6,491 nucleotides of DNA from Candidatus Cloacimonadota bacterium. Its GTDB lineage: Bacteria; Cloacimonadota; Cloacimonadia; Cloacimonadales; TCS61. The stretch covers positions 1 to 6,491 of the forward strand of contig JACNIV010000055.1 of the NCBI GenBank assembly GCA_014382915.1. Direction: 5' to 3'. Shown here piece after piece: positions 6,097 to 6,491 of this stretch. Numbering within the stretch: the stretch's first letter is position 1; the number at the start of each line of letters is the position of its first letter. The position numbers and the translations under genes were made by a program. The notes beneath the pieces are model-generated. The model saw only the letters and a program-made list of their open reading frames with translations, ran no database searches and was not told the origin of the DNA.

Positions 6097-6491
6097 CTTT
6101 TTCCTCCTTGCTTTTTACGATACCGGTAGATTTAGCGATGATCCATAAGCCGATTATGATGATAACAATGGGCCAGCCGATCTTGAAAAAAGAGCGGAAA
6201 CCGAAAGGACCTTGAGCCAGAGATGATATAATCATGATGCCACCGGGAATAAGAGGCCACCAGTGCGTTTTACCGTTATTCAGCAGATCGATAACATACA
6301 CTGCAAAAAATCCAATTCCAATACCCAGGGTGCTGTAATGAGGAGAAACCCAGAAAATATCAGAACCAAATGACCCTAACCCCAATCCAACCAGGATACA
6401 GCCCGGGATAAGTAAACCATAAGCATTTTTATAAAAATACCAGGCTATAAATAGTCCGCCCAAAAGCAGCAGAAATAGATTTTCACCAAAA
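6086..6491 (-). CDS. Small polytopic membrane protein, LiaF/DUF5668-like (5' end outside window)
   Basis: The frame stays open to the window edge, reading FGENLFLLLLGG before the in-frame TTG at 6463. The hydrophobic segment begins in that upstream part, so the true start is most likely beyond 6491 and the TTG is not the start. About five hydrophobic segments are visible: LFLLLLGGLFIAWYF, a GLLIPG-containing segment, GIGIGFFAVYVIDLL, a PLIPGG-containing segment, and GWPIVIIIIGLWIIA, ending in a charged tail (KSKEEKGEQ). Two similar blocks, YGLLIPGCILVG and WWPLIPGGIMII, suggest an internal duplication. It resembles small bacterial membrane proteins with LiaI/LiaF-like regions; no enzymatic motif is visible. 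It overlaps the following gene by 11 bp, with that gene's Shine-Dalgarno inside this coding sequence. Confidence 0.7.
   Translation of the reverse strand, partial: FGENLFLLLLGGLFIAWYFYKNAYGLLIPGCILVGLGLGSFGSDIFWVSPHYSTLGIGIGFFAVYVIDLLNNGKTHWWPLIPGGIMIISSLAQGPFGFRSFFKIGWPIVIIIIGLWIIAKSTGIVKSKEEKGEQ
6103..6108 (-). promoter_or_regulatory. Ribosome binding site that fixes a GTG start
   Basis: A consensus AGGAGG on the minus strand, 6 nt before the GTG at 6096, inside the upstream coding sequence. It is the best Shine-Dalgarno in the window and is the reason for accepting GTG as the start of the four-helix membrane protein. Confidence 0.75.

Noticed and set aside
6461..6463. TTG at 6463 as the true start of the partial membrane protein
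   Set aside because: The frame is open to the window edge and the hydrophobic segment already begins upstream of the TTG, so the start is most likely outside the window.

Overview
The window is AT-rich bacterial DNA, and every gene I can support lies on the minus strand, so the biological order runs from position 6491 down to 1. The set of genes (zinc-type L31, a YqhQ/DUF1385 protein, release factor 1, a CNNM/CorC-type membrane protein, a guanine deaminase and small LiaF-like membrane proteins) is consistent with an anaerobic or environmental bacterium. The style of the intergenic palindromes reminds me of FCB-group genomes such as Cloacimonadota, but that is recollection and only a weak taxonomic guess. 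No phage, plasmid, CRISPR, rRNA or tRNA sequence was recognised.

Region 1 (6491 to about 5598): a tightly packed small operon entering from outside the window. It holds a 5'-truncated (by the window edge) small polytopic membrane protein, a second small four-helix membrane protein overlapping it by 11 bp, and a 43-codon remnant of a DJ-1/PfpI-family gene overlapping that one by 8 bp. The DJ-1 gene has lost everything after about the first quarter, including the part that would carry the catalytic cysteine.

Region 2 (about 5597 to 4957): roughly 640 bp without an intact gene. It contains a perfect 10-bp hairpin followed by a GC-rich repeat module, then a previously unlabelled nested structure of about 245 bp (5236-5480). 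In that structure, long imperfect inverted arms enclose two strong hairpins. A candidate promoter for rpmE, with a perfect TTGACA -35 hexamer, lies at its rpmE-proximal end.

Region 3 (4956 to 152): an operon-like run rpmE - yqhQ-like DUF1385 - prfA - corC-like - guaD. A good intrinsic terminator sits between rpmE and the DUF1385 gene, with its U-tract directly against the DUF1385 ribosome binding site. This suggests that abundant L31 message is attenuated before the less-needed downstream genes. From DUF1385 on, the genes touch or overlap (TAATG, TAA-A-ATG, and an 11-bp overlap into guaD), which implies translational coupling. The first three genes belong to translation or a known translation-linked neighbourhood, while the membrane protein and guanine deaminase look like passengers. 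prmC, the methyltransferase usually found beside prfA, is absent.

Region 4 (151 to 1): a degenerate GTCAT-CCCG-type palindrome, then a small intrinsic terminator for the operon, then a possible promoter for a gene outside the window.

Nothing here is clearly a new defence or metabolic system. The most interesting items are the nested inverted-repeat element at 5236-5480, the broken DJ-1 gene beside it, and the terminator/attenuator inside the translation operon.
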